From positions 1 through 8,656 of the forward strand of contig JBJMJY010000076.1 in NCBI GenBank assembly GCA_045806105.1: a stretch of DNA of 8,656 bases, given 5' to 3'. This DNA comes from AC-32 sp045806105. Its GTDB lineage: Bacteria > Actinomycetota > Thermoleophilia > Gaiellales > Gaiellaceae. A program made the position numbers and the translations under genes. Below the pieces are notes generated by a model that searched no databases, was not told the origin of the DNA, and worked only from the letters and a program-made list of their open reading frames with translations. Below, in pieces: positions 1 to 6,766 of this stretch (within the stretch, counting starts at the first letter, position 1; each line of letters starts with the position of its first letter).

Positions 1-731
1 TGCACATGGAGCTGCCGTATTCCGTCGATGAGCTCCGCGCGGCGTGCCACGAGCTGATCGGCGTGAACGGTCTGCCCGAGTGCTACCTGCGCCCGATCGC
101 CTTCTTCGGCTACGGCGAGCTCGGCGTCTCCGCGATGGGCAACCCCGTCGACGTGGTGATCATGAGCTGGCCGTGGGGCGCCTACCTGGGCGAGGACGGC
201 CTCAAGAACGGCATCAGCGCGAAGATCTCCAGCTGGGAGCGCATCGGGCCGAACGTGATCCCGCACGTTGCCAAGGCGACCGGCGTCTACCTCAACTCGA
301 TGCTCGCCGTGACGGAGGCGAACCGCGCCGGCTACGACGAGGCGATCCTGCTCACGGGCGAAGGCTTCGACGCCGACGGCTCCGGCGAGAACGTCTTCAT
401 CGTCAAGGACGGCGAGCTGTACACGCCCGATCTTGCGACGTCGATCCTGCCCGGCATCACGCGCGACACCGTCATCCAGATCGCGCAGGACCTCGGCTAC
501 ACCGTGCACGAAAAGTCGCTGATCCGCTCCGACCTGTACCTGGCGGACGAGGCGTTCATGACCGGCACCGCTGCGGAGGTGACGCCACTGCGCGCCGTCG
601 ACGACATCGAGATCGGGGTAGGCCCGATCACGCTCGAGATTCAGGAGGCCTACCTGGACACCGCGCGCGGGCGCAGCGAGCGCTGGGCTCAGTGGCTCGA
701 GTACGCCACGCCGGCGCCCGCCGAGGCTTGA
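1..731 (+). CDS. ilvE: Branched-chain amino acid aminotransferase, 3' part (5' end outside window)
   Basis: PLP-dependent fold-type IV transaminase that interconverts Val, Leu and Ile with their 2-oxo acids, using 2-oxoglutarate/glutamate, in the cytosol. The reading frame is open from base 3, and the Met at 6 is internal: about 60-70 residues of a ~300-residue IlvE are missing upstream. Counting from that Met, the family landmarks are PWGAYLG (56-62), the PLP-lysine region PNVIPHVAKATGVY with Lys90 and Tyr95, DGSGENVF (124-131), LPGITRD (148-154) and LADEAFMTGTAAEVTP (179-194). They align well with E. coli IlvE from memory. The residue matching E. coli Glu193, which contacts the PLP pyridine nitrogen, is Asp124 here. 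The stop codon TGA overlaps the start of the next aminotransferase gene, implying cotranscription. Substrate identity is inferred from family resemblance; a D-amino acid or 4-amino-4-deoxychorismate type is less likely given the length and the AxEVTP-type C-terminal signature. Confidence 0.93.
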   Translation, partial: HMELPYSVDELRAACHELIGVNGLPECYLRPIAFFGYGELGVSAMGNPVDVVIMSWPWGAYLGEDGLKNGISAKISSWERIGPNVIPHVAKATGVYLNSMLAVTEANRAGYDEAILLTGEGFDADGSGENVFIVKDGELYTPDLATSILPGITRDTVIQIAQDLGYTVHEKSLIRSDLYLADEAFMTGTAAEVTPLRAVDDIEIGVGPITLEIQEAYLDTARGRSERWAQWLEYATPAPAEA

Positions 732-1846
732 GCACCGGTCTCCGCGAGATACCGCTCGCCAGACCGCTTCTCGACGAGCGGGAGGAGGAGCTTGTCCTGG
801 AGGTGCTCCGCTCCGGGCGGCTCTCGCTCGGGCCGACGATCGACCGGTTCGAGGAGCTGCTGGCGGAGCGGATCGGCGCGCCGTACGTTGCGGCGGTCTC
901 GAGCGGCACGGCGGGGCTGCACCTGCTCGCGCGGATCGCGGGGCTGGGCCCGGGGGACGAGGCGATCACCTCGCCGATCTCTTTCGCTGCGTCGGCGAAC
1001 TGCTTCATCTTCGAAGGCGCCACGCCGGTCTTCGCCGACGTCGACCCTCGGACGCTGAATCTCTACCCCCCCGCGTTGGAGGCTGCGATCACACCGCGGA
1101 CGAAGGCCGTCGTCGTGGTGGACATGTTCGGCTACCCGTGCGAGCTGGACGAGGTCCGGGCGATCTGCTCGCGCCACGGGCTCGCGTTGATCGAGGACGC
1201 GGCCGAGGCTCTGGGCGCGGAGTACAAGGGCCGGCCGGTCGGTTCGCAGGGCCCGTCGGGCGTGTTCGGCTTCTACCCGAACAAGCAGCTGGCAACCGGC
1301 GAGGGCGGCGTCGTCTTCACGCACTCCGAGGAGGAGTGGCAGCTTGTCCGGAGCCTGCGCAACCAGGGCCGCGACTACGCGGGTGGTGCGTGGTTCCACC
1401 ACGCGCGCGTCGGCTTCAACTACCGCTGGACCGACGTGCAGGCGGCGATCGGCATTGCACAGCTCGAGAAGCTCGATCGGCTACTCGAGCTGCGGGCCGC
1501 CGCCGCGGCGCGGTACCGGCGGTTGCTGGACGGCGTGGAGGTCGAGCTCTTGTGCGAGGACGACGCGGATCACCGGCGGTCGTGGTTCGTCTACGTCGTC
1601 GCGTTGCCGAGCGGCGTGGACCGAGCCCGGGTGATGGCAGAGCTGCGCTCGCAGGGAATCGGTACGGCGGAGTACGTGCCGTGCGTGCACCTGCAGCCGT
1701 ACATGCGCGAGGCGTACGGCTTCGCGGAGGGCACGTGCCCGGTCGCAGAGGACGTAGCGGCGCGGACGCTGGCGCTGCCGTTCTACCCGCAGCTCGAGGC
1801 CGAGGACCAGGAGCGCGTGGTCGAGACGCTCCGTGCGGCGCTGTAG
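728..1846 (+). CDS. DegT/DnrJ/EryC1/StrS-family PLP-dependent aminotransferase
   Basis: Fold-type I aminotransferase of the family that transfers an amino group to keto-sugar nucleotides, as in perosamine or UDP-amino-sugar synthesis. It has 372 residues, normal for the family. Visible landmarks are IPLARP at the N-terminus (8-13), VSSGTAGLHLL (57-67, cofactor phosphate site), EDAAEALGAEYKG (156-168) with Asp157 for the PLP pyridine nitrogen, the catalytic lysine region GFYPNKQLATGEGG (181-194, Lys186), and the GFNYRWTDVQAAIGIAQL block (229-246). Glu160 in EDAAEA resembles perosamine-synthase-type enzymes rather than the EDAAQA form, but the substrate cannot be decided. The start is TTG at 728, the only start codon close to the conserved N-terminus; it shares TTGA with the ilvE stop, so translational coupling is likely. 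No strong Shine-Dalgarno sits at the right distance. No nucleotide-sugar genes are visible in the window, so its pathway is unknown. Confidence 0.9.
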   Translation: MSTGLREIPLARPLLDEREEELVLEVLRSGRLSLGPTIDRFEELLAERIGAPYVAAVSSGTAGLHLLARIAGLGPGDEAITSPISFAASANCFIFEGATPVFADVDPRTLNLYPPALEAAITPRTKAVVVVDMFGYPCELDEVRAICSRHGLALIEDAAEALGAEYKGRPVGSQGPSGVFGFYPNKQLATGEGGVVFTHSEEEWQLVRSLRNQGRDYAGGAWFHHARVGFNYRWTDVQAAIGIAQLEKLDRLLELRAAAAARYRRLLDGVEVELLCEDDADHRRSWFVYVVALPSGVDRARVMAELRSQGIGTAEYVPCVHLQPYMREAYGFAEGTCPVAEDVAARTLALPFYPQLEAEDQERVVETLRAAL

Positions 1847-1969
1847 GCGGCCCTCGGGACGAACCGACGCACATTCGGCACGCCCACGTCACAGACACGG
1901 ACGCTCTTTCCCGGTAGCGTCGCTCCCGAGGGAGGCGGGCCGTCAACCCCTCCCAGGGTGGGGGTCTGG

Positions 1970-1993
1970 GTTCTCGCGCACGCGCGCGTGAAC
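1970..1993. promoter_or_regulatory. Interrupted inverted repeat, candidate operator
   Basis: The arms GTTCTCGCGC (1970-1979) and GCGCGTGAAC (1984-1993) are inverted repeats matching at 9 of 10 positions around a 4-base spacer. Inside lie a perfect 12-bp palindrome, CACGCGCGCGTG (1979-1990), and a 16-base strictly alternating pyrimidine-purine run (1975-1990). The dyad is centred about 60 bp upstream of the start codon of the following gene, a position typical of an activator site. No regulator is identified, and CpG-rich DNA yields such palindromes by chance fairly often. Confidence 0.35.
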
Positions 1994-2028
1994 ATTCCGC
2001 TCCCGGCGGTCACGTCTCGCCCGCGGGG

Positions 2029-2034
2029 GATAAT
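2029..2034 (+). promoter_or_regulatory. -10 element for a probable leaderless transcript
   Basis: GATAAT stands out in very GC-rich DNA and ends 6 bases before the ATG at 2041. Transcription would begin at or next to the A of the start codon. There is no Shine-Dalgarno in the intervening CCGAGC, which fits a leaderless mRNA, common in Actinobacteria. No convincing -35 hexamer is seen 16-18 bp upstream. Confidence 0.6.
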
Positions 2035-2040
2035 CCGAGC

Positions 2041-2397
2041 ATGGCGGACGGCAACCGGATGGTCTTCCTCGGCTTCGGCAAGTACGCGCGCGCGGACAAG
2101 ATCTACGCGATCGAGCCGATCCGGGACGAGCGCCGCGGTCACGGCCGGCGCACGCTGGTCTGGGTCGAGGGCGTGACCGAGCCGATCGTCGCCTCCCGTA
2201 CCGAGCGCACGATCCTCGCCGACATGGGCCAGGAGCAGGCGCTCGGCAAGCCGCTCCTCGACGACGCGCTCGATCTCGCGCAGCGCCTGGCCGAGCAGTC
2301 GCAGAGCGGCCGCGTCGACCTCGCCGACCTCGGCCGCCGCGCGCGCCGCCTGCTCGAGGCGTCGGCCCGGCCCGATGAGGCCGACAAGCTCTTCTAG
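2041..2397 (+). CDS. Short conserved protein, possibly RemA/RemB-like (DUF370)
   Basis: A 118-residue soluble protein. The first ~60 residues (FLGFGKYARADKIYAIEPI at 9-27, GRRTLVWVEG at 35-44, PIVASRTERTIL at 48-59) recall the small DNA-binding RemA/RemB biofilm regulators of Bacillus, with their GFG near the N-terminus, GRRTR strand and final ILSA..ET strand. Lys20 aligns with the functionally important Arg18 of B. subtilis RemA. Two differences weaken the match: the helical stretch of about 15-20 residues between the IEP strand and GRRT in RemA is reduced to a short basic loop, and there is a helical, charged C-terminal extension (65-118) not found in RemA. No membrane segment or signal peptide is visible. 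ATG at 2041 is supported by the adjacent -10 element. The gene stands alone between gaps of 194 and 108 bp. The coding call is strong; the family call is tentative, and any role in matrix or cell-surface gene control is unproven. Confidence 0.6.
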   Translation: MADGNRMVFLGFGKYARADKIYAIEPIRDERRGHGRRTLVWVEGVTEPIVASRTERTILADMGQEQALGKPLLDDALDLAQRLAEQSQSGRVDLADLGRRARRLLEASARPDEADKLF

Positions 2398-2505
2398 GGC
2401 GACGCGTCGTGCGCACGGTGCCACTGGTAGCGACCTGCCGCCTCAGACGGACGCACGAGCAACGCTCACGCGTCCTGATGTCGGCATCGCAAGCGACGCC
2501 CTAGC

Positions 2506-3768
2506 TTGGAACCGGCGGAGATCCGCGAGCCGGGGCTTCTGCGCCGCCTGGCGATCGACGTCGGCCCGCTGCGGCGCTATCCCGCCTTTCGACGCCTCTT
2601 CGTCGGCCAGACGATCTCGATCTTCGGCAGCGAGGTCGCCGCTGTCGCCGCGCCGTACCAGCTCTACCAGCTGACGCACTCGACGCTGCAGGTCGGCCTC
2701 CTATCGATCTGCGAGCTCGTGCCGCTGCTGACGCTGACGATCGTCGGCGGCGCGATCGCGGACGCCGTCGACCGGCGGCGCATGCTGCTCGTGACCGAGG
2801 TGCTGCTGGCGCTCGTCGCGCTGGGCTTCGCCTTCAACGCGAGCCTCGACGAGCCGCGCGTCTGGGCGATCTACGTCCTCGTCACGCTGGCGATGTCGGT
2901 CTTCTCGCTCGGGGTCGCCGGGATGAGCACGGTCATCCCGCGCCTCGTCCAGCCGCACGAGCTCGCGGCGGCGAACGCGATCGAGAACGTCTACGGGAGT
3001 ACGACGAACGTCGCCGGCCCGGCCCTCGGGGGTGTCCTGATCGCGGTGCTCGGGCTGAAGGGCGCGTATCTCCTCGACTCCGCGACCTTCGCCGCCTCGC
3101 TGTGGTCGGTCTGGCGTCTGCCCGCGCTGCCCGCGGCACATGATGCCGAGCGACCGAGCCGGCGGACGATCGCAGAGGGGTTCCGCTTCGTGAAGCAGAA
3201 GAAGGTGCTGCTCGGGATGTTCCTCGCCGACTCGAACGCGATGGTGTTCGGGATGCCGCGCGCGCTCTTCCCGGCGCTCGCGCTCGAGCGGTTCCACGGC
3301 GGCGCGGGCATCCTCGGTTTGATGTACGCCGCGCCGTACGCGGGCGCGCTCACCGCCTCGCTGCTCTCCGGCTGGATCGGCCACGTCAGGCGCCAGGGCC
3401 TGATCGTTGCGATCGCAGCCGCCCTCTGGGGAGTCGCGATCGCGGCGTTCGGGTTCGCCGACTCGCTCTGGCTCGCGCTGCTCCTGCTCGCTGCGGCCGG
3501 TGCCGCGGACAACGTCAGCGCGGTCCTGCGCGGGACGATCCTCTGGACCGTGACCCCCGACGAGCTCCGAGGCCGCGTCTCCGGGATCGAGTTCGCGCAG
3601 GTCGCCGCGACGCCGGCGATCGGCAACGTCGAGGCCGGGCTCGTCGCGTCGTTGACGAGCCTCCGCTTCTCGATCGTCTCGGGCGGCCTCCTCTGCGTCG
3701 TCGGTACCGTCCTGATCGCCCTTGCCGTCCCAGCCCTCACGCGCTACGACTCCCGCGCTCCCGGCTGA
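2506..3768 (+). CDS. Major facilitator superfamily exporter, EntS/MFS_3-like
   Basis: A 420-residue polytopic inner-membrane protein with the usual 12-helix MFS pattern: hydrophobic stretches begin near 31, 62, 92 and 118, and the second half starts near 234. The MFS motif A loop between helices 2 and 3 is clear: GGAIADAVDRRR (81-92). The segments RLVQPHELAAANAI (146-159) and TPDELRGRVSGIEF (350-363) are typical of the EntS-type branch, which exports siderophores and other small molecules by proton antiport. The substrate cannot be deduced. The start is TTG at 2506; an in-frame stop at 2476-2478 leaves no other common start upstream, and the next conserved block (RRYPAFRRLFVGQ, 23-35) is close behind. 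No Shine-Dalgarno is obvious. The 3' end is overlapped for 47 bases by the DNA glycosylase gene, so the two are probably cotranscribed, though no functional link is evident. Confidence 0.88.
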   Translation: MEPAEIREPGLLRRLAIDVGPLRRYPAFRRLFVGQTISIFGSEVAAVAAPYQLYQLTHSTLQVGLLSICELVPLLTLTIVGGAIADAVDRRRMLLVTEVLLALVALGFAFNASLDEPRVWAIYVLVTLAMSVFSLGVAGMSTVIPRLVQPHELAAANAIENVYGSTTNVAGPALGGVLIAVLGLKGAYLLDSATFAASLWSVWRLPALPAAHDAERPSRRTIAEGFRFVKQKKVLLGMFLADSNAMVFGMPRALFPALALERFHGGAGILGLMYAAPYAGALTASLLSGWIGHVRRQGLIVAIAAALWGVAIAAFGFADSLWLALLLLAAAGAADNVSAVLRGTILWTVTPDELRGRVSGIEFAQVAATPAIGNVEAGLVASLTSLRFSIVSGGLLCVVGTVLIALAVPALTRYDSRAPG

Positions 3769-4318
3769 CCTCTTCGCCCGCAGCGTCCACGAGGTTGCGC
3801 CCGAGCTGATCGGCGTGACGCTGCTCGTGGAAGGCGTGGGGGGCCGCATCGTCGAGCTCGAGGCCTACGACCACGAGGATCCGGCGAGCCACGGCTACGG
3901 CGGCCGGACCCAGCGCAACGCGGCGATGTTCGGCCCGCCTGGGCATGCGTACGTGTACCGCTCCTATGGCATCCACTGGTGCCTGAACCTCGTCTGCGAA
4001 GCTGAGGGCGTGGCCAACGCGGTCCTCGTACGGGCGCTCGAGCCGACGCACGGCCTCGACGCGATGCGACAGCGCCGAGGCGTGGACGATCCGCGGCTCC
4101 TCTGTAGCGGGCCCGGCCGGCTCTGCCAGGCCCTCGGGGTCACGCGCGAGCATGACGGTCTGCCGCTCGATCGCCCGCCGTTCGAGCTCCGGGAACGTGA
4201 CCGTCCGGTCGAGGTGATCGCGGGCCTCCGCGTCGGCATCACCCGCGCCGCGGAACTGCCGTGGCGGTACGCCGAGGCCGGCTCGCGCTTTCTCAGCCGC
4301 GCCTTACGACCAGCTTGA
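3722..4318 (+). CDS. mpg: AAG/Mpg-family 3-methyladenine DNA glycosylase
   Basis: Monofunctional base-excision repair glycosylase that removes alkylated and deaminated purines (3-methyladenine, hypoxanthine and similar) from DNA. It has 198 residues, normal for bacterial members. Recognisable blocks are DLFARSVHEVAPELIG (16-31), IVELEAYDHEDPASHGYGG (43-61), RNAAMFGPPGHAYVYRSYG (65-83), NAVLVRALEP (99-108) and GPGRLCQALG. The residues matching human AAG active-site Glu125, Tyr127, His136 and Tyr159 are present as Glu47, Tyr49, His57 and the AYVY tyrosines (77/79). The start chosen is TTG at 3722, inside the MFS gene; the next in-frame GTG (3812) would remove the conserved FAR...ELIG block. The 47-base overlap suggests coupling to the exporter. 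The 3' end overlaps the convergent PBP gene by 26 bases. Confidence 0.92.
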   Translation: MPSQPSRATTPALPADLFARSVHEVAPELIGVTLLVEGVGGRIVELEAYDHEDPASHGYGGRTQRNAAMFGPPGHAYVYRSYGIHWCLNLVCEAEGVANAVLVRALEPTHGLDAMRQRRGVDDPRLLCSGPGRLCQALGVTREHDGLPLDRPPFELRERDRPVEVIAGLRVGITRAAELPWRYAEAGSRFLSRALRPA

Positions 4319-6728
4319 CCAGGAGGCCGCGCTTCGACGCCACGCCCCAGTGCGGGGTCTGCGCGATCACCTTCGCCGCCGGCGACGGACTGCCGTTGAC
4401 CTCCCACTTCAGGCGGTAGCGCTCGAGGCGCGCCTGCGCCCGCCCGAGCCGTAGCCCCACGACCCTCGGCACGGCGCCCTGCAGCGCCTTCGGCAGCACG
4501 AGCGTCACGTTGTCGTACGACGAGAGCGTTCCCCTCGCCGGGATCTGGCGGACGACGACGCCGAGCTTCTGCAGCGGCCGGGCCGGCTCGTAGACGTAGG
4601 TCGACCGCAGCGGCTGCGCAGCAAGATGGGCGTTCGCCTCCGCGACCGTCTGCCCGACCACGTGCGGAACAGCCACCTCGTTGACCTTGCAGTTCGCCGT
4701 CCGCGCCGGCCGCTCGCCGGCGAAGTAGAGGAGCGCCTTCGTGTTGTGGCAGTTGCCGTTGTCCAGCTCGAGCTGGCCGTCGCGGTAGACGACGTTCCGC
4801 GGCACCGAGTAGGGCAGCGAGATCCCCGGGAAGTCCTGCGGCGGCTCGTGCAGGTACCGGAGGGCGCGCTCCATGAACGTCTTCCAGATGAGCGCGGGGA
4901 AGGTTCCGCCCGCGACGGGATCGCCGTTGTACTCGCTCAGCATCGGCCGGAGCGTCGTCGGGTAGCCGACCCACACCGCGGCCACGAGCTGTGGCGTGTA
5001 CCCGACGAACCACGCGTCGCCGTAGTTCTCGGTCGTCCCGGTCTTGCCGGCGACGGGGCGGCCGTCCGAGAGCTGGGCGTGCTTGCCGGTGCCCGCGCGC
5101 ACGACGCCTTGCAGGAGCGACGTGACGAGCGCGGCGGTGTTGGCCGTCAGGACGGGCCGGCGGATGGGCCTGTTGTTGTCGACCAGCCGCTTGGCGTCGT
5201 TGCGCACCGTCGAGATCGCTCGCGGCCGGTTGCCGAACGACGCGCCGTCGATGCGCCTCCCGCCGTTTGCGAAGGCGGAGAACGCGCGCGCCATCTCGAG
5301 CGGGTTCACGGCTTCGGCGCCGAGGCCGATTGCGAAATAGCTCTTCAGCGGGCTCGTGATCCCGAGTCGCCGCGCCGTGCGCACGATCCCCGGCGGCCCG
5401 ACGAGCTGCGTCAGCTGCGCGAAGACGGTGTTGTCGGAGAACTCCGTCGCGGTCGCGAGCGAGATGCGGCCGAGGTCGGAGTTCTCGTAGTTGTGCACCG
5501 ACCAGACCTTGTCGCCGAGCGGGATCTCCACCGGCCCCGACTCGAACTCCGAGTCGGGCGAGATCCCGTCCTTCAGCGCGGTCGCAAGCACGAACGGCTT
5601 GAACGACGAGCCCGGCTGCCGCTCGCCCTGGACGGCGAGGTTGAACTGGCTCTTGCGGTAGTTGTTGCCGCCGATCATCGCCAGCACGTCGCCGTCGCGC
5701 GGGTCGACGGCCACAAGCGCTGCCGACGGCCCGTTCGGGTTGGTCAGCCACTTCGTGATCGCCTGCCGCGCGAAGCGCTGGACGTTCAGGTCGATCGTGG
5801 TGGTCACGCGCAGGCCGCCGCCGAATACGCGGCCGGAGCCGTAACGATCGATCAGCTGCTGCTCGACGTAGTTCGTGAAGTACGGCGCCGGCCCGCGCTG
5901 GCCCGAGAGGTGCACGTCGTCCGGCCGCGGAAGCTTCGCCCGGCTTGCGTTGGCGTACTGCGCGTACGTGATGTCGCCCTGGTCCAGCAGCGCCTTCAGC
6001 ACCGTGTTCCGCCGCTCGCGCGCGGCCGTCGGATTCGTCACGGGGTCGTACCGTGAGGGGTCGCTCGGGATGCCGGCGAGCAGTGCCGCCTCGGCCCAGC
6101 CGAGCTCGTGGGCGCCGTGATGGAAGTACGTCAGTGCCGCCTGTTGCACCCCGTAGGCGCCGTTCCCGAAGTAGATCGTGTTCAGGTAGGCCGTCAGGAT
6201 CCGGTCCTTCGACCAGCGCTGCTCGAGCTGCCACGCGAGTGCCGCCTCCTTCAGCTTTCGCGCGATCGAGCGCTGGTTCTCGGTGTACGTGTTCTTGACG
6301 AACTGCTGCGTGATCGTCGAGCCGCCCTCGACCACGGCCTTGTGCCGGACGTCCTGGATGACCGCGCGGAAGATGCCGTGGATGTCGACGCCGCGGTGCT
6401 CGTAGAAGCGCTTGTCCTCGATCGCGACGATCGCCAGCTTCATCCGATCCGAGATGTCCTTGGACGGGACGAGGATGCGGCTCTGCTTGCCGCGCAGCAC
6501 GGCGAGGACGCGCTGGCCCTTGCGGTCGTAGATGTAGCCGTCGACCTCGCGCGCCTGCAGCCGGGCGGGATCGAGCGACGGGATCTCGCTCGCTACGGAG
6601 GTCACCAGCCCGAAGGTGAACGAGAGCGTCCCGAGCACGAAAAGGATCAGGAGGAGGGCGAGCAGGCGCAGCTTGCGAATCCTGCGCCGCGGCCTGGAAG
6701 CCGCCGGCTTTCGGGCGATGCGCGGCAC
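4293..6728 (-). CDS. Class A penicillin-binding protein (transglycosylase/transpeptidase) with two PASTA repeats
   Basis: Bifunctional peptidoglycan synthase: glycan polymerisation from lipid II plus peptide cross-linking, anchored in the cytoplasmic membrane with the domains outside. It is 811 residues from the GTG at 6728. A short Arg/Lys-rich tail (1-20) precedes one membrane helix (~21-45). The GT51 domain shows IEDKRFYEHRGVD (103-115, catalytic Glu104), GGSTITQQFVKN (135-146) and RKLKEAALAWQLE (157-169). The transpeptidase domain shows SSFK (374-377), SDN (431-433) and KTGTTENYGDAW (562-573). Two C-terminal PASTA-like repeats (~684-746 and ~751-809, with VPHVVGQT and VPRVVGLR starts) may bind muropeptide or cross-linked stem peptide. 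GTG is preferred because a TACAAT -10 element lies just upstream and no other ATG, GTG or TTG occurs near. The open frame continues to 7166, but that part is antisense to tyrS. The gene is convergent with mpg and divergent from tyrS. I cannot tell a PonA1-like housekeeping role from a secondary one. Confidence 0.93.
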   Translation of the reverse strand: MPRIARKPAASRPRRRIRKLRLLALLLILFVLGTLSFTFGLVTSVASEIPSLDPARLQAREVDGYIYDRKGQRVLAVLRGKQSRILVPSKDISDRMKLAIVAIEDKRFYEHRGVDIHGIFRAVIQDVRHKAVVEGGSTITQQFVKNTYTENQRSIARKLKEAALAWQLEQRWSKDRILTAYLNTIYFGNGAYGVQQAALTYFHHGAHELGWAEAALLAGIPSDPSRYDPVTNPTAARERRNTVLKALLDQGDITYAQYANASRAKLPRPDDVHLSGQRGPAPYFTNYVEQQLIDRYGSGRVFGGGLRVTTTIDLNVQRFARQAITKWLTNPNGPSAALVAVDPRDGDVLAMIGGNNYRKSQFNLAVQGERQPGSSFKPFVLATALKDGISPDSEFESGPVEIPLGDKVWSVHNYENSDLGRISLATATEFSDNTVFAQLTQLVGPPGIVRTARRLGITSPLKSYFAIGLGAEAVNPLEMARAFSAFANGGRRIDGASFGNRPRAISTVRNDAKRLVDNNRPIRRPVLTANTAALVTSLLQGVVRAGTGKHAQLSDGRPVAGKTGTTENYGDAWFVGYTPQLVAAVWVGYPTTLRPMLSEYNGDPVAGGTFPALIWKTFMERALRYLHEPPQDFPGISLPYSVPRNVVYRDGQLELDNGNCHNTKALLYFAGERPARTANCKVNEVAVPHVVGQTVAEANAHLAAQPLRSTYVYEPARPLQKLGVVVRQIPARGTLSSYDNVTLVLPKALQGAVPRVVGLRLGRAQARLERYRLKWEVNGSPSPAAKVIAQTPHWGVASKRGLLVKLVVRRG

Positions 6729-6740
6729 GAGAAGTCGCAG

Positions 6741-6746
6741 ATTGTA
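6741..6746 (-). promoter_or_regulatory. -10 element of the PBP promoter
   Basis: Read on the minus strand this is TACAAT, five of six matches to the TATAAT consensus. It ends 12 bases before the GTG at 6728, so transcription would start about 5-7 bases upstream of the start codon, too short for a Shine-Dalgarno. No good -35 hexamer is found, and that position would fall at or inside the tyrS start. Confidence 0.55.
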
Positions 6747-6750
6747 ACGG

Positions 6751-6756
6751 TAGACT
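6751..6756 (+). promoter_or_regulatory. -10 element of the tyrS promoter
   Basis: TAGACT fits the actinobacterial TANNNT -10 pattern and ends 10 bases before the tyrS ATG (6767), giving a predicted 5' leader of only a few bases. It lies 4 bases from the oppositely directed PBP -10 element. No TTGACA-like -35 is visible; that region would be inside the PBP coding sequence. Confidence 0.45.
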
Positions 6757-6766
6757 CGCCGCGAGA

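Noticed and set aside
44..727. Long upstream extension of the DegT reading frame
   Set aside because: It is the +1 frame over ilvE, Arg-rich and without family similarity. The DegT protein begins at its conserved IPLARP block just after 728.
1900..1921. GACGCT/AGCGTC hairpin after the DegT gene
   Set aside because: A 6-bp stem with a 10-base loop and no T-run; too weak to call an intrinsic terminator.
1946..1965. ACCCCT/GGGGGT hairpin in the DegT to RemA-like gap
   Set aside because: A short stem with an 8-base loop and no T-run; likely chance pairing in GC-rich DNA.
2400..2416. Overlapping palindromes CGACGCGTCG and GTGCGCAC after the RemA-like gene
   Set aside because: Short palindromes without a T-run or second copy; expected by chance in this composition, and no clear promoter for the MFS gene was found beside them.
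3964..6234. 756-codon minus-strand open frame across the mpg and PBP genes
   Set aside because: It is a compositional shadow of the PBP gene, extremely Arg/Ala-rich with no motifs, in a high-GC region where open frames on several strands are expected.
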